A stretch of DNA of 64,000 nt from Galbibacter orientalis DSM 19592. Its GTDB lineage: Bacteria; Bacteroidota; Bacteroidia; Flavobacteriales; Flavobacteriaceae. The position numbers were made by a program, and so were the translations under genes. Of the stretch, positions 15,583 through 23,648 are shown one piece after another. The DNA is taken from the NCBI RefSeq assembly GCF_000260115.1, contig NZ_JH651380.1, positions 372,001 to 436,000 on the forward strand, in the 5' to 3' direction. Position 1 is the first letter of the stretch. Each line of letters opens with the position of its first letter. The notes below the pieces were generated by a model. It did no database searches and was not told the origin of the DNA. It saw nothing but the letters and a program-made list of their open reading frames with translations.

Positions 15583-16224
15583 ATGAAAAAGATATTAGTT
15601 TTAACAGATTTCTCCGAGAATGCTTGGAACGCTTTAAAATATACCACTTCGTTATATAAAGATGTAGCTTGCGAATTTTATATTTTAAACTCTTATTCGA
15701 GAGACAAATATGGATTAAACACTATAGATTATTTAGATCCATATGAAGCGTTTCATAAGGTTTCAGAAATTGAATCTAAAAGTAAATTAACTAAACTCCT
15801 GCAAAGAATTACTTTTTTTGACTCCAATAAAGAGCATCAATTCTTTATAATTGGAGAGGCTAAAGGATTACTATCGGCTACTAAATGCCTTATTGCAGAA
15901 TTAAATATTGAGCAAGTTTTAATAGCTGCAAAAGAAAATTCTAATAAAAAGAGTTATAAATTAGGACGCAATGCCAGAGAAATAATTAAAAAAATTAAAG
16001 AAGTACCCATCCTTATAGTTTCTAATCTTAAAAATTTAAAACCGACATATAAAATACAAGCTAAAAATATTTCATTTTCATCTATAGAGGCAACCTTAAA
16101 TGAAGGCTCAATTATGTTATTAAAAAATACCTTTCCTGAAGAGACAACTTCTTACCCTACCTATGTATTAACAGATATGTTACAAAATATCTATTTAGGA
16201 TTTACACAAAGAATAGGGATTTAA
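15583..16224 (+). CDS. Universal stress protein (UspA family)
   Basis: 213 residues beginning MKKILVLTDFSENAWNALKYT, the classic UspA first strand and loop. The region IAELNIEQVLIAAKENSNKKS followed by LGRNAREIIKKIKEVPILIVSN replaces the usual G-x2-G-x9-G(S/T) ATP motif, so nucleotide binding is doubtful. About 55 residues after the single Usp domain are extra and could be half of the degenerate second domain often seen in this phylum. UspA proteins accumulate in stress or stationary phase; it ends the set begun by the sigma-54 promoter. Confidence 0.88.
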   Translation: MKKILVLTDFSENAWNALKYTTSLYKDVACEFYILNSYSRDKYGLNTIDYLDPYEAFHKVSEIESKSKLTKLLQRITFFDSNKEHQFFIIGEAKGLLSATKCLIAELNIEQVLIAAKENSNKKSYKLGRNAREIIKKIKEVPILIVSNLKNLKPTYKIQAKNISFSSIEATLNEGSIMLLKNTFPEETTSYPTYVLTDMLQNIYLGFTQRIGI

Positions 16225-16227
16225 CAC

Positions 16228-16770
16228 TTATAGATATTTAGTTATTTTGCTACTCATAGGTTTTGTAGTAGACATATAATAATCTATAAATCTACCTTGC
16301 TCATCTACAAGATATTTTTGAAAGTTCCATTTTACAGTAGAATCTTTTAATCCGTTTATAGATTTTTTGGTAAGCCATGCATACAAAGGATGTTGGTTTT
16401 CTCCTTTTACAGCTACTTTTTCGGTAATTAGAAATTCAACTCCGTAGTTTTTCTCACAAAATGTTTTAATTTCATCTGCTGTACCTGGTTCTTGACCTCC
16501 AAATTGATTACATGGAACCCCTATAATCATTAAATTTTCTTGATATGTTTCATATAATTTCTGAAGATCTTCATACTGACCTGTAAAACCACATTCGGAA
16601 GCTACATTTACAAATAGAATTTTTTTGCCTTTGTAAGTGCCTAAGTCTATTTTATCTCCATCAATATTATTAATGGAAATATCATAAATAGATGCTGAAG
16701 GGTTTACAGGCTCTTGTGCTTTTCCAAAAAAAGATATCATAATGCAAAATATAATTAGTGTTTTTTTCAT
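16228..16770 (-). CDS. Glutathione peroxidase-family protein, exported
   Basis: Thiol peroxidase that reduces hydrogen peroxide and organic peroxides. Start chosen at 16770 (MKKTLIIFCIMISFFGKAQ), which gives a clean signal peptide; an in-frame ATG at 16815 would add 15 implausible residues. The catalytic site is the Cys (in place of selenocysteine) at residue 60 in NVASECGFTGQYEDL, with Gln in PCNQFGGQEPG and Trp-Asn in VKWNFQKYLVD completing the tetrad. Length is normal for the family. It converges on the UspA gene with only three bases between stops. The signal peptide implies a periplasmic role. Confidence 0.93.
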   Translation of the reverse strand: MKKTLIIFCIMISFFGKAQEPVNPSASIYDISINNIDGDKIDLGTYKGKKILFVNVASECGFTGQYEDLQKLYETYQENLMIIGVPCNQFGGQEPGTADEIKTFCEKNYGVEFLITEKVAVKGENQHPLYAWLTKKSINGLKDSTVKWNFQKYLVDEQGRFIDYYMSTTKPMSSKITKYL

Positions 16771-16783
16771 TTGAAATAATAAG

Positions 16784-16812
16784 TTTACTCGATAATCGAG
16801 ATTTAAATGCTC
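16784..16812. repeat. Short palindromic repeat (CTCGATAATCGAG core)
   Basis: A 29-base segment whose reverse complement recurs with one difference at 56687-56715. The core is a 13-base palindrome. It adjoins the REP-like copies at 16851-17095, as the second occurrence adjoins a degenerate copy at 56616. Confidence 0.6.
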
Positions 16813-16850
16813 CAAAACCTTTTCTTAATAAACCGAAGAACTTTTGAATT

Positions 16851-17095
16851 AAATCCCTCATTGAGGGTTTTATTCCCCAAAGCCTGTCCAGAGTTTACCG
16901 AAGGGCTCTACGTCGAAATGGATTAAAATATTTTTCCTTTGAATACCTCGTAGGCTTGCCTCGAGGTAGTTGATTCTCTCATTGAGGGTTTTATTCCCCA
17001 AAGCCTATCCAGAGTTTACCGAAGGGCTTTATATCGAAATGGATTAAATTATTTTCCTTTGAATACCTCGTAGGCTTGCTTCGAGGTAGTTGATT
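16851..17095 (+). repeat. Two tandem copies of a ~122-bp REP-like intergenic repeat
   Basis: Copies at 16851-16974 and 16975-17095 are about 93 percent identical by eye. Each holds two palindromes: CCCTCATTGAGGG near one end and ACCTCG..CGAGGT near the other, separated by a conserved spacer (AGAGTTTACCGAAGGGC). Further copies: 37169-37293 (same strand), 46154-46280 and 48820-48920 (opposite strand), and decayed ones at 56616 and 57469. No ORF is present. Confidence 0.9.
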
Positions 17096-17193
17096 ATTAT
17101 TAAACTAGTTTAGTTAAATGCCTAATGGCTTTTGCCCAAAAGGAATTACTTCAAACTTACATTATTTTTTAGAAGAATCATTTAAAGTTTTAT

Positions 17194-17227
17194 TAAAAAA
17201 AGAGACTGGCATAAGCCAGCCCCTCTA
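17194..17227 (-). terminator. Intrinsic terminator of the adhesin/OmpA operon
   Basis: On the minus strand GAGGGGCTGGC-TTAT-GCCAGTCTC is followed by a T run, 25 bases after the stop of the OmpA-like gene. Confidence 0.8.
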
Positions 17228-17251
17228 CCTATTACTGATAATAAAAGGTTT

Positions 17252-18559
17252 TTATTCTTCTATAAGTACTACAATAGAAACTCTTCTGTTTTTAGCTCGA
17301 TTCTGACTTGATGTATTTGGAACCAAAGGTTCAGATTCTCCTTTAGAGATAACCTCCATACGTTCTTCTGCTATTCCATTTGCTTTTAAATTATTAGCTA
17401 CAGCCTGCGCTCTTTGCATTCCAACTCTCATATTTACGGCTTCACTTCCTAGATCGCATGTATGACCAATAATAGTAATATCAATGCCTTCATCTCTCTT
17501 TAGGAGCTCAGCAATTGTATCTAATCTTTCATCTAAAGAAGAAGGAATGACTGTGTTATTGATAACGTTAAAAATTATTGGTTTCTGAATATATTCTAGT
17601 TCTGCATCTGTATAAATGGGTTTTTCTTCTATAACAACAGTATCCTCTACAATTTCAATAGGAGCTGTTTCTTCTGGTTCTTCAATAATTTCTTTCTCAA
17701 TAACGGTTTCTGGAACAACTACTTCTTTTCTTAAATCAAAACCTAATTTTACTTGAAACCCTAATGCAAAATATCTGTTTTTATCGATGCTATTTTCAGT
17801 AGACATCACACCATTTGCTTTGATAGAACTCATGCCATTATTACTATAGGTTACTAGATTTTTTGTTTGATTATCTTTTTGTAGATCAGACATTCCATAA
17901 TCAAAATAGAGTCCAGTGTAGAGGTTCATTTTCTTTTTCAGTTTAAAAAATAATCCAGCTTCGGCACTTGCTAAAAAGCTAGGTTTAAGAGACACTTTTG
18001 TTTCGTCTTGCCAATTATTAACATCTCCAAAACCATGCACTGATAAATCATCAAACACCAAATTTAGATCTGGATAATAACCTGTAACAGTTAGTTTATC
18101 TGCACTTGCATCGATATGTTGCTTTGTAGGAATCATAGATTTTACACCCGCGCCAATATAAATTCCTGTATTTGTGGAAATGTGCGTTTTATAGTGTAAC
18201 ATAACTGGAATTGCAAAAGACCAAAAATATTGATCCTCCTCATATCCAGTTGGAGCAACGCTATATTCAAAAGCAGAAGCTTGGTCATCTACTTCTAAAG
18301 TAGTAATAGTAGTTCCATTAAATAACTCAAATGTATTTCTGTTTAAGCTAGCTTCTATACCAGTCGTAATCCCCCAATGGTCATTAAAAAAATAAGTATA
18401 TCCTACACCAAGTCCAAAACCAGCTTTTTCCTCTCCATTTCCAATAGGACTTTGATAATCAATACCAGAAATGCCTCCAGTGGCTTTAATGGTAATTTCT
18501 TGAGCTTCTGTAGAAAGCATACAGAGTATTAAAATGATTAAAAAATATGTTACTTTCAT
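17252..18559 (-). CDS. OmpA-family outer membrane protein
   Basis: 435 residues: signal peptide (MKVTYFLIILILCMLSTEAQ), an N-terminal beta-barrel domain to about residue 270 with alternating strands and a PorT/OmpW-like look (GFGLGVGYTYFFNDHWGITTGIE), an acidic linker (EKEIIEEPEETAPIEIVEDT), and a C-terminal OmpA peptidoglycan-binding domain (about 320-435). The last contains TIIGHTCDLGSEAVNMRVGMQRAQAVANNLKANGI, which matches the peptidoglycan-contact motif. It anchors the outer membrane to the wall. The gene follows the large adhesin by 28 bases on the same strand and shares its terminator, so it may help the adhesin's export or attachment. Confidence 0.9.
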   Translation of the reverse strand: MKVTYFLIILILCMLSTEAQEITIKATGGISGIDYQSPIGNGEEKAGFGLGVGYTYFFNDHWGITTGIEASLNRNTFELFNGTTITTLEVDDQASAFEYSVAPTGYEEDQYFWSFAIPVMLHYKTHISTNTGIYIGAGVKSMIPTKQHIDASADKLTVTGYYPDLNLVFDDLSVHGFGDVNNWQDETKVSLKPSFLASAEAGLFFKLKKKMNLYTGLYFDYGMSDLQKDNQTKNLVTYSNNGMSSIKANGVMSTENSIDKNRYFALGFQVKLGFDLRKEVVVPETVIEKEIIEEPEETAPIEIVEDTVVIEEKPIYTDAELEYIQKPIIFNVINNTVIPSSLDERLDTIAELLKRDEGIDITIIGHTCDLGSEAVNMRVGMQRAQAVANNLKANGIAEERMEVISKGESEPLVPNTSSQNRAKNRRVSIVVLIEE

Positions 18560-18587
18560 GTTGATTTTATTGGTGGTTATTATTGGT

Positions 18588-21500
18588 TTATTTTACTACA
18601 AGATTTGCTGTTTTTCTTTTTCCATTGGTAAATGTTACAGAAACAATATACATTCCTATTTCTCTTGGAGCGGTTAGCTGAGTGCGTGTTCCAGTAACTG
18701 CAACTGTTTGTAATAGTCTCGCGTTTAAATCGAAGATATGTATTACCGCACCGTTAAGAACTGATTCCTCAAAACTACATTGAACAGTAAATTGTGAAGA
18801 AGCATCTACTGGATTCGGGATAATTTTAACTTTCCTAGAAAAATCTCCTCCATCAATTTCTAGCGGACATGTAATTATTGTATTTCCGTTTACATCAATG
18901 GCTTCTGCATGGTAGATTCCATTTAACGGATTATTTTCAGAATAATATTGCTTAGTGGCTCCATCTATGGCAACTCCATTTTTAAACCATTGGTAGGAAA
19001 CATACTGTTTACTACTATTATCAAACACCAATACATCTTCCCAATACTGACTAATAAGTCCGGGAGTATTAATAATTATAGGCTTGACAATAACTGTGGC
19101 AGGATTGTAATTTTCGTTCCCATCTTGAGAAACAGTAATACTGGCAGTTCCAGGGGTATTTTTAACAAGTATATTATTAGAAATTGAAGCAACGTTATTA
19201 TTTGTAGACGAATAAGATACTGGGAGTCCGCTACTTGAAGTTGCAGTTAAGGCTAGTTCTGAATTGGAGTCGCATCCAAATATTAATTCTTGATCCCAAG
19301 TAATTAATTGGTCTGCTTTTATAATTTCAAAAGAAGCATCGTTAAATGTTATGGAGTAATTTGAACCTGCACCTAAGGTTCCAAGTTCAATTGGATAAGA
19401 GCCAATAGTTTCTCCAGTAGCTCTACTTAGCGTTCCTGTTATGATAGATTCATCATCTGTTCCTTCAAATCCTGTAGCAGTATATGTAAATATTGGATCT
19501 TTTTGCCCATACATTTTATTTTGTCCATTATCTGCAGTAATATTTAATTCTTTTGGAGTAATAGTAAGTTCTGCCGTTAATTCTAAATCATAATGATTTG
19601 GCCCTGTAATAATAGCTTTAACCTCATGCGCACCAACATTAATTTGCTCATTATTTATATAGATAACAGAGGTTCCAACAGGAATAGTACCATTAATAAA
19701 AATTGACTTTGGTGAGCCATTAAAAACAAAAGTTTTATTATTAAAAATAATACTAGGAGTTGGTGGAGCTGGGTTAATATAAGCAGGAGTAATTTTGAAA
19801 GTATTTTCAGAAAAATTAATTAAATAATTATCATTAGCTGTTAAATCTCCTTGTAAAATAGCATAGCTACCTACATTTTCTCCAGTCTCTCTAGTTAATT
19901 TACCAGATAGAATACTAGTATCTTCCGTAGGAGCAAGTCCATTTACACTATAGGAAAACTCAGGATCTTCTTCTCCATATACTTTAGATTGATTGGAATC
20001 TGCACTAATTGTTAGAATTCTTTGAGTGATGTAAAAATCGGCGCCCTTAAAGTCGATAATATAATTACTATTTGTGGTTAAAGTACCTTGTGTAATAGGG
20101 TAGGAACCAATAGCTTCTCCATTAGTTCTTGTTAAGTTACCAGATAAGATACTTTCGGTATCGTTTTCTGCAAGATTTTCAACTGTATAAGTAAGGGTAG
20201 GTTCTGGATTTCCGTATTGTTTATTTTGACCTGAATGGGTTGTTATTATTATATTCCGAGGAGAAATATTAAATACCGAACCAGAATAAGAAATAGTATA
20301 ATTATTTCCAGCAGTTACTGTTCCTTGAAGAATGTTATAGTTTCCTACATTTTCTCCAATTTCTCTAGTGAGGTTTCCTGTAAGAAGCGAAGCATCATCT
20401 GAATTTACAAATCCATTTACCGAATAGGTAAGTTCTGGGTCTGAATCTCCATATACTTTAGATTGATTAGAATCTGCAATAATGTTTAAATCTTTATGAG
20501 TAATTTCAAAAGTTTCAGTTATAAAATTAATATCGTAGCCTGGAGCAGAAAGTGTTCCTAATTGAATAGGATAAGTTCCTACATTTTCTCCTGAGGTTCT
20601 AGTTAAGCTTCCTGTAAGAATACTCTTATCGTCAGTTCCCGTAAAACCAGCTACTGTATATGTAAAAGTAGGATCTGAATCTCCATATACTTTAGCCTGA
20701 TTTGCATCTGCAACAACAGTTAATAAGTTATTAGAAATAATAAAATCGGCTCCAGTATAATCAATAGTATAATAAGGCCCAGCACTTAGCGTACCAATAA
20801 GAATAGGGTAACTTCCAATAGTTTCTCCTGGAGTTCTAGTAAGCGCTCCGGTAAGAATAGAAACATCGTCATTTCCATCAAAACCAGTTGCAGTATATGT
20901 AAATACGGGATCTGGATCTCCATAAACTTTTGCTTGACCAGTATTGGCAGTAATGCTAAGTACTTTTATTTTATTTGCAGTATCTGTAGCGGGAGCTCCT
21001 GCTATACCAATAGCATTGGTTAAGGTGGCCGATAAGGTAATTATTCCTACAGGAAGGCCACTTAAATCAACTCCAGTTATTTGTTGATTTTCTTCTGTAA
21101 TAACACCAGTTCCATTAATTGGAGTTCCTCCACCAGAACTAGAAAATGTATAATTGTAAGCACTTCCTATTGTTGCATTTGCAAAAGTAAAGCTAACATT
21201 ACTTTCATTGCCTTCATTTATAGGATCTTGGTCAATAGAAACAGCGTATCCTTCTGGAGGAGTAATACCATTGTCGGTTATTATAAGCGTTTCTTGCTGA
21301 AAACCATCTTTAATAGCGTGAATAGAATATTCAAAGTCCATGGTAACAATTTCTTCCGCTTGTATAATTCCTTCAATACTTGTAGTAACTTTATAACCTC
21401 CTTCTATTTTTTCAATGGTAAGTTTTACAGGACTCCCTTCGTTTTCTAGCGTATGAATTGGCGGCAGCATTTCCATAACAACGGTTTCATCGCCTTCTAG

Positions 21501-22160
21501 AATTCCATCAGGAACTGCCGTTATTTTAAGACTGTCTTTTAATTTTCCTGCGGGAATTATAATAGCATTTGATGAGGTTGTATAATCTGTTCCGTTCCCT
21601 GTAGCTGTACCACTAAATTGTAAGGGAACGGTAACTGTAAATTGAGAGGGTTCTCTAATTTCTGCAACAACATAAGCCTCTCCTGCATTTTCATCTACAA
21701 TAGGGTTATAAATATCCTTTAGTATTAATTCAACTGTAGGAGTATTATTACTATCAATAATTGTATATGTTTTTTGTTGATTTCCATTTTCAGAAGCATT
21801 GGTTATATCTAGAATATCTATAATTACAGTTTCATTTCCTTCATTTAAAACATCTGAAATATTATTTAAGCTAATAGACCCCGATAATTCCCCTGGATTA
21901 ATAACTATATTCTCAGAACTAAGCGTGTAATCCACGCCATTTGTAGCAGTTCCAGAGAAACTTAAGTAAACCGTAACTGGTAACGTTTGCGTTTCACTTA
22001 AAGTAGCTTCTATAGCTACGGCTACATTAACACTTTCACTCCTAGAGCTAGGGCTAACACTGAGATTTACCGTAGCTTGAGCGTTAGCTCCATTTAGCAT
22101 AAAAAAATTGCAAAATATACTTAATAGCAAAATTAAGTAGTAGCTTAATTTAACTTTCAT
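18588..22160 (-). CDS. Large secreted adhesin: Calx-beta, MBG repeats, T9SS sorting domain
   Basis: 1190 residues. A signal peptide (cleavage near GANAQA, residue 28) is followed by two Calx-beta domains (about 30-260; VNEGNETVIIDI and LEGDETVVMEM calcium-binding style motifs), an Ig-like segment, then six MBG-type repeats starting with variants of KVYGDSDPTFTYTV (about 420-1000) and one YDG-like MBG variant. An Ig-like domain and a Por-type C-terminal sorting domain (VKIIPNPVD...GMYIVSVTFTNGKRKTANLVVK) end the protein, predicting secretion by the type IX system and attachment to the cell surface. The repeats are similar enough at DNA level to recombine. Likely adhesion; ligand unknown. Confidence 0.92.
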   Translation of the reverse strand: MKVKLSYYLILLLSIFCNFFMLNGANAQATVNLSVSPSSRSESVNVAVAIEATLSETQTLPVTVYLSFSGTATNGVDYTLSSENIVINPGELSGSISLNNISDVLNEGNETVIIDILDITNASENGNQQKTYTIIDSNNTPTVELILKDIYNPIVDENAGEAYVVAEIREPSQFTVTVPLQFSGTATGNGTDYTTSSNAIIIPAGKLKDSLKITAVPDGILEGDETVVMEMLPPIHTLENEGSPVKLTIEKIEGGYKVTTSIEGIIQAEEIVTMDFEYSIHAIKDGFQQETLIITDNGITPPEGYAVSIDQDPINEGNESNVSFTFANATIGSAYNYTFSSSGGGTPINGTGVITEENQQITGVDLSGLPVGIITLSATLTNAIGIAGAPATDTANKIKVLSITANTGQAKVYGDPDPVFTYTATGFDGNDDVSILTGALTRTPGETIGSYPILIGTLSAGPYYTIDYTGADFIISNNLLTVVADANQAKVYGDSDPTFTYTVAGFTGTDDKSILTGSLTRTSGENVGTYPIQLGTLSAPGYDINFITETFEITHKDLNIIADSNQSKVYGDSDPELTYSVNGFVNSDDASLLTGNLTREIGENVGNYNILQGTVTAGNNYTISYSGSVFNISPRNIIITTHSGQNKQYGNPEPTLTYTVENLAENDTESILSGNLTRTNGEAIGSYPITQGTLTTNSNYIIDFKGADFYITQRILTISADSNQSKVYGEEDPEFSYSVNGLAPTEDTSILSGKLTRETGENVGSYAILQGDLTANDNYLINFSENTFKITPAYINPAPPTPSIIFNNKTFVFNGSPKSIFINGTIPVGTSVIYINNEQINVGAHEVKAIITGPNHYDLELTAELTITPKELNITADNGQNKMYGQKDPIFTYTATGFEGTDDESIITGTLSRATGETIGSYPIELGTLGAGSNYSITFNDASFEIIKADQLITWDQELIFGCDSNSELALTATSSSGLPVSYSSTNNNVASISNNILVKNTPGTASITVSQDGNENYNPATVIVKPIIINTPGLISQYWEDVLVFDNSSKQYVSYQWFKNGVAIDGATKQYYSENNPLNGIYHAEAIDVNGNTIITCPLEIDGGDFSRKVKIIPNPVDASSQFTVQCSFEESVLNGAVIHIFDLNARLLQTVAVTGTRTQLTAPREIGMYIVSVTFTNGKRKTANLVVK

Positions 22161-22516
22161 ATTGGTTGGTTTTAGAGAATAGTAGACTCTATTAAAAATT
22201 AACTAAATAATATATAGAGGAGTGGAGGAGGTTTATTTGAAGTAAATTTATAAAGTCGGATGAGTTTTATAATTTTTAATCGTTAATAGGCAATTTTGGG
22301 CGTTAAAAGAATCTTTTCTTTCATATCTTCCTTCATATAAGATGAAAAATCTTTATAAATCTCTAGAAATAAGTTGAATGTTAGCTAGACTTCTCTTAAA
22401 TGTTAACTACAATTCTGAATTTAAACAAATTGTTAAGAAGCTTCTTTTTTGAATTTTTCACTACGTGTAAGTGTCAATTTATGTGACTTATAGGTAAACA
22501 CATAAAGTTTGCACCG
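22161..22516. other. Intergenic region between divergent adhesin and fecR-type genes
   Basis: 356 bp, AT-rich, must carry both promoters. I see no repeat copy, RNA gene or confident promoter motif. Confidence 0.4.
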
Positions 22517-23461
22517 TTGAAGGAAGATAAAAACATTGATAAGCTATTAGAAAAGTTTTCAAAAGGGAAATGTACATCGGAAGAAGAAAAAATTGTAGAT
22601 CATTACCTTGATAGTTTTCAGGATACCACAATAGAAAGTATAGAAAATGAGCAAGCTATAAAGCAACGAATCTACCGTAAAATTCAGATGTCTATTGAAG
22701 CTAAAAAGCACAAACATAGACAACATCGAAATCGAAAAGTTTTTATCAATATTGCTGCTGCCATTACTGCTATTATTGGAATAGGCGTTTTATTTCAATT
22801 ATTAACTAAGGAAACTATTTATACTGAAATGGCTGCTTTGGGCGAAAGAAAAACAGTATATCTACCCGATGGGTCAAAAGTGGCTTTAAATGCAGGGAGT
22901 ACATTACAGTACACTTCAAGTTTTAATGATGAAAAGCGAGAAGTACTTTTAAATGGAGAAGGCTTTTTTGAAGTTTCGCATAATAAAGAAAAACCTTTTA
23001 TAGTAACTACTACGCATTTAAAAACTAGAGTACTTGGAACGTCTTTTAATATCAACTCTTATAAGGAAAATAAGGAGGTTAAAGTTAGTGTAGCTACAGG
23101 AAAAGTTGAAGTTTCTGTAGCGAATAATCAGAAAGAATATTTAATAAAAAATGAGCAATTAAGATTCAATCCATTAAACAATACTTATAAAAAGGAGTAT
23201 TACAATTCTGTAAATGATATTGCATGGAAAAACAATATCATTTTGTTTAATGACATCTCTGTTGATAGTGCTTTCAAAAAATTAGAAAAGTGGTTTAATG
23301 TTAGTATTGTAGTTACTGATGAAAATCTAAAAAAGGAACATATTAACGGGAAGTTTAAAGATTCAAGCTTAGAAGAGGTACTAGAAGGCTTACAATTCTC
23401 TTTACAATTTTCCGTAGAGCATACTAAAGAAAATGAATTAATAATAAAAAAGAAACCTTGA
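22517..23461 (+). CDS. FecR-family anti-sigma factor
   Basis: 314 residues. The frame starts at a TTG (22517) with no in-frame ATG before the conserved N-terminus KNIDKLLEKFSKGKCTSEEEK, so a TTG start is likely. A single membrane span lies at about 77-97 (FINIAAAITAIIGIGVLFQL). The periplasmic FecR domain begins TEMAALGERKTVYLPDGSKVALNAGS and continues with VLLNGEGFFEVSHNKEKPFIVTT; the C-terminal STN-like DUF4974 domain includes ISVDSAFKKLEKWFNVSI. It holds an ECF sigma factor inactive until the partner SusC transducer (next gene) signals substrate. Its cognate sigma gene is not next to it but 6 kb downstream at 29939. Confidence 0.92.
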   Translation: MKEDKNIDKLLEKFSKGKCTSEEEKIVDHYLDSFQDTTIESIENEQAIKQRIYRKIQMSIEAKKHKHRQHRNRKVFINIAAAITAIIGIGVLFQLLTKETIYTEMAALGERKTVYLPDGSKVALNAGSTLQYTSSFNDEKREVLLNGEGFFEVSHNKEKPFIVTTTHLKTRVLGTSFNINSYKENKEVKVSVATGKVEVSVANNQKEYLIKNEQLRFNPLNNTYKKEYYNSVNDIAWKNNIILFNDISVDSAFKKLEKWFNVSIVVTDENLKKEHINGKFKDSSLEEVLEGLQFSLQFSVEHTKENELIIKKKP

Positions 23462-23485
23462 TATGAAATAAAAAAGCATAAAAAA

Positions 23486-23512
23486 GCCCTTTCTGCTGGC
23501 ACAGAAAAGGGC
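23486..23512 (-). terminator. Hairpin between anti-sigma and susC genes
   Basis: GCCCTTTCTG and CAGAAAAGGGC form a stem with a short loop. A T run follows only in minus-strand reading, so on the coding strand it may be a processing or attenuation hairpin. Confidence 0.5.
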
Positions 23513-23560
23513 GAAAATCGTCTAAAAAAGTTATCAACTAACCTAATAGAAAATTTATAA

Positions 23561-23648
23561 TGAAACATCCATACTTTAATAACAAACATAACTATATGTT
23601 ATTTGGATGTTCTATGTGATCGTTAAAAACAATTAAACAAACACATGA
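23561..23648 (+). promoter_or_regulatory. Conserved leader with GGATGTT hairpin before susC
   Basis: TGAAACATCC and ATTTGGATGTT pair (AACATCCA/TGGATGTT). The block TTATTTGGATGTTCTATGTGA, then GTTAAAAA, then AACACATGAAA recurs almost exactly before the susD gene at 54686. The repetition with compensating flanks suggests a regulatory leader (untranslated hairpin or sigma-factor target) rather than chance. Confidence 0.55.

Noticed and set aside
17118-17306. 62-codon plus-strand ORF before the OmpA-like gene
   Set aside because: Covers the terminator and the antisense of the OmpA C-terminus; composition is not protein-like.
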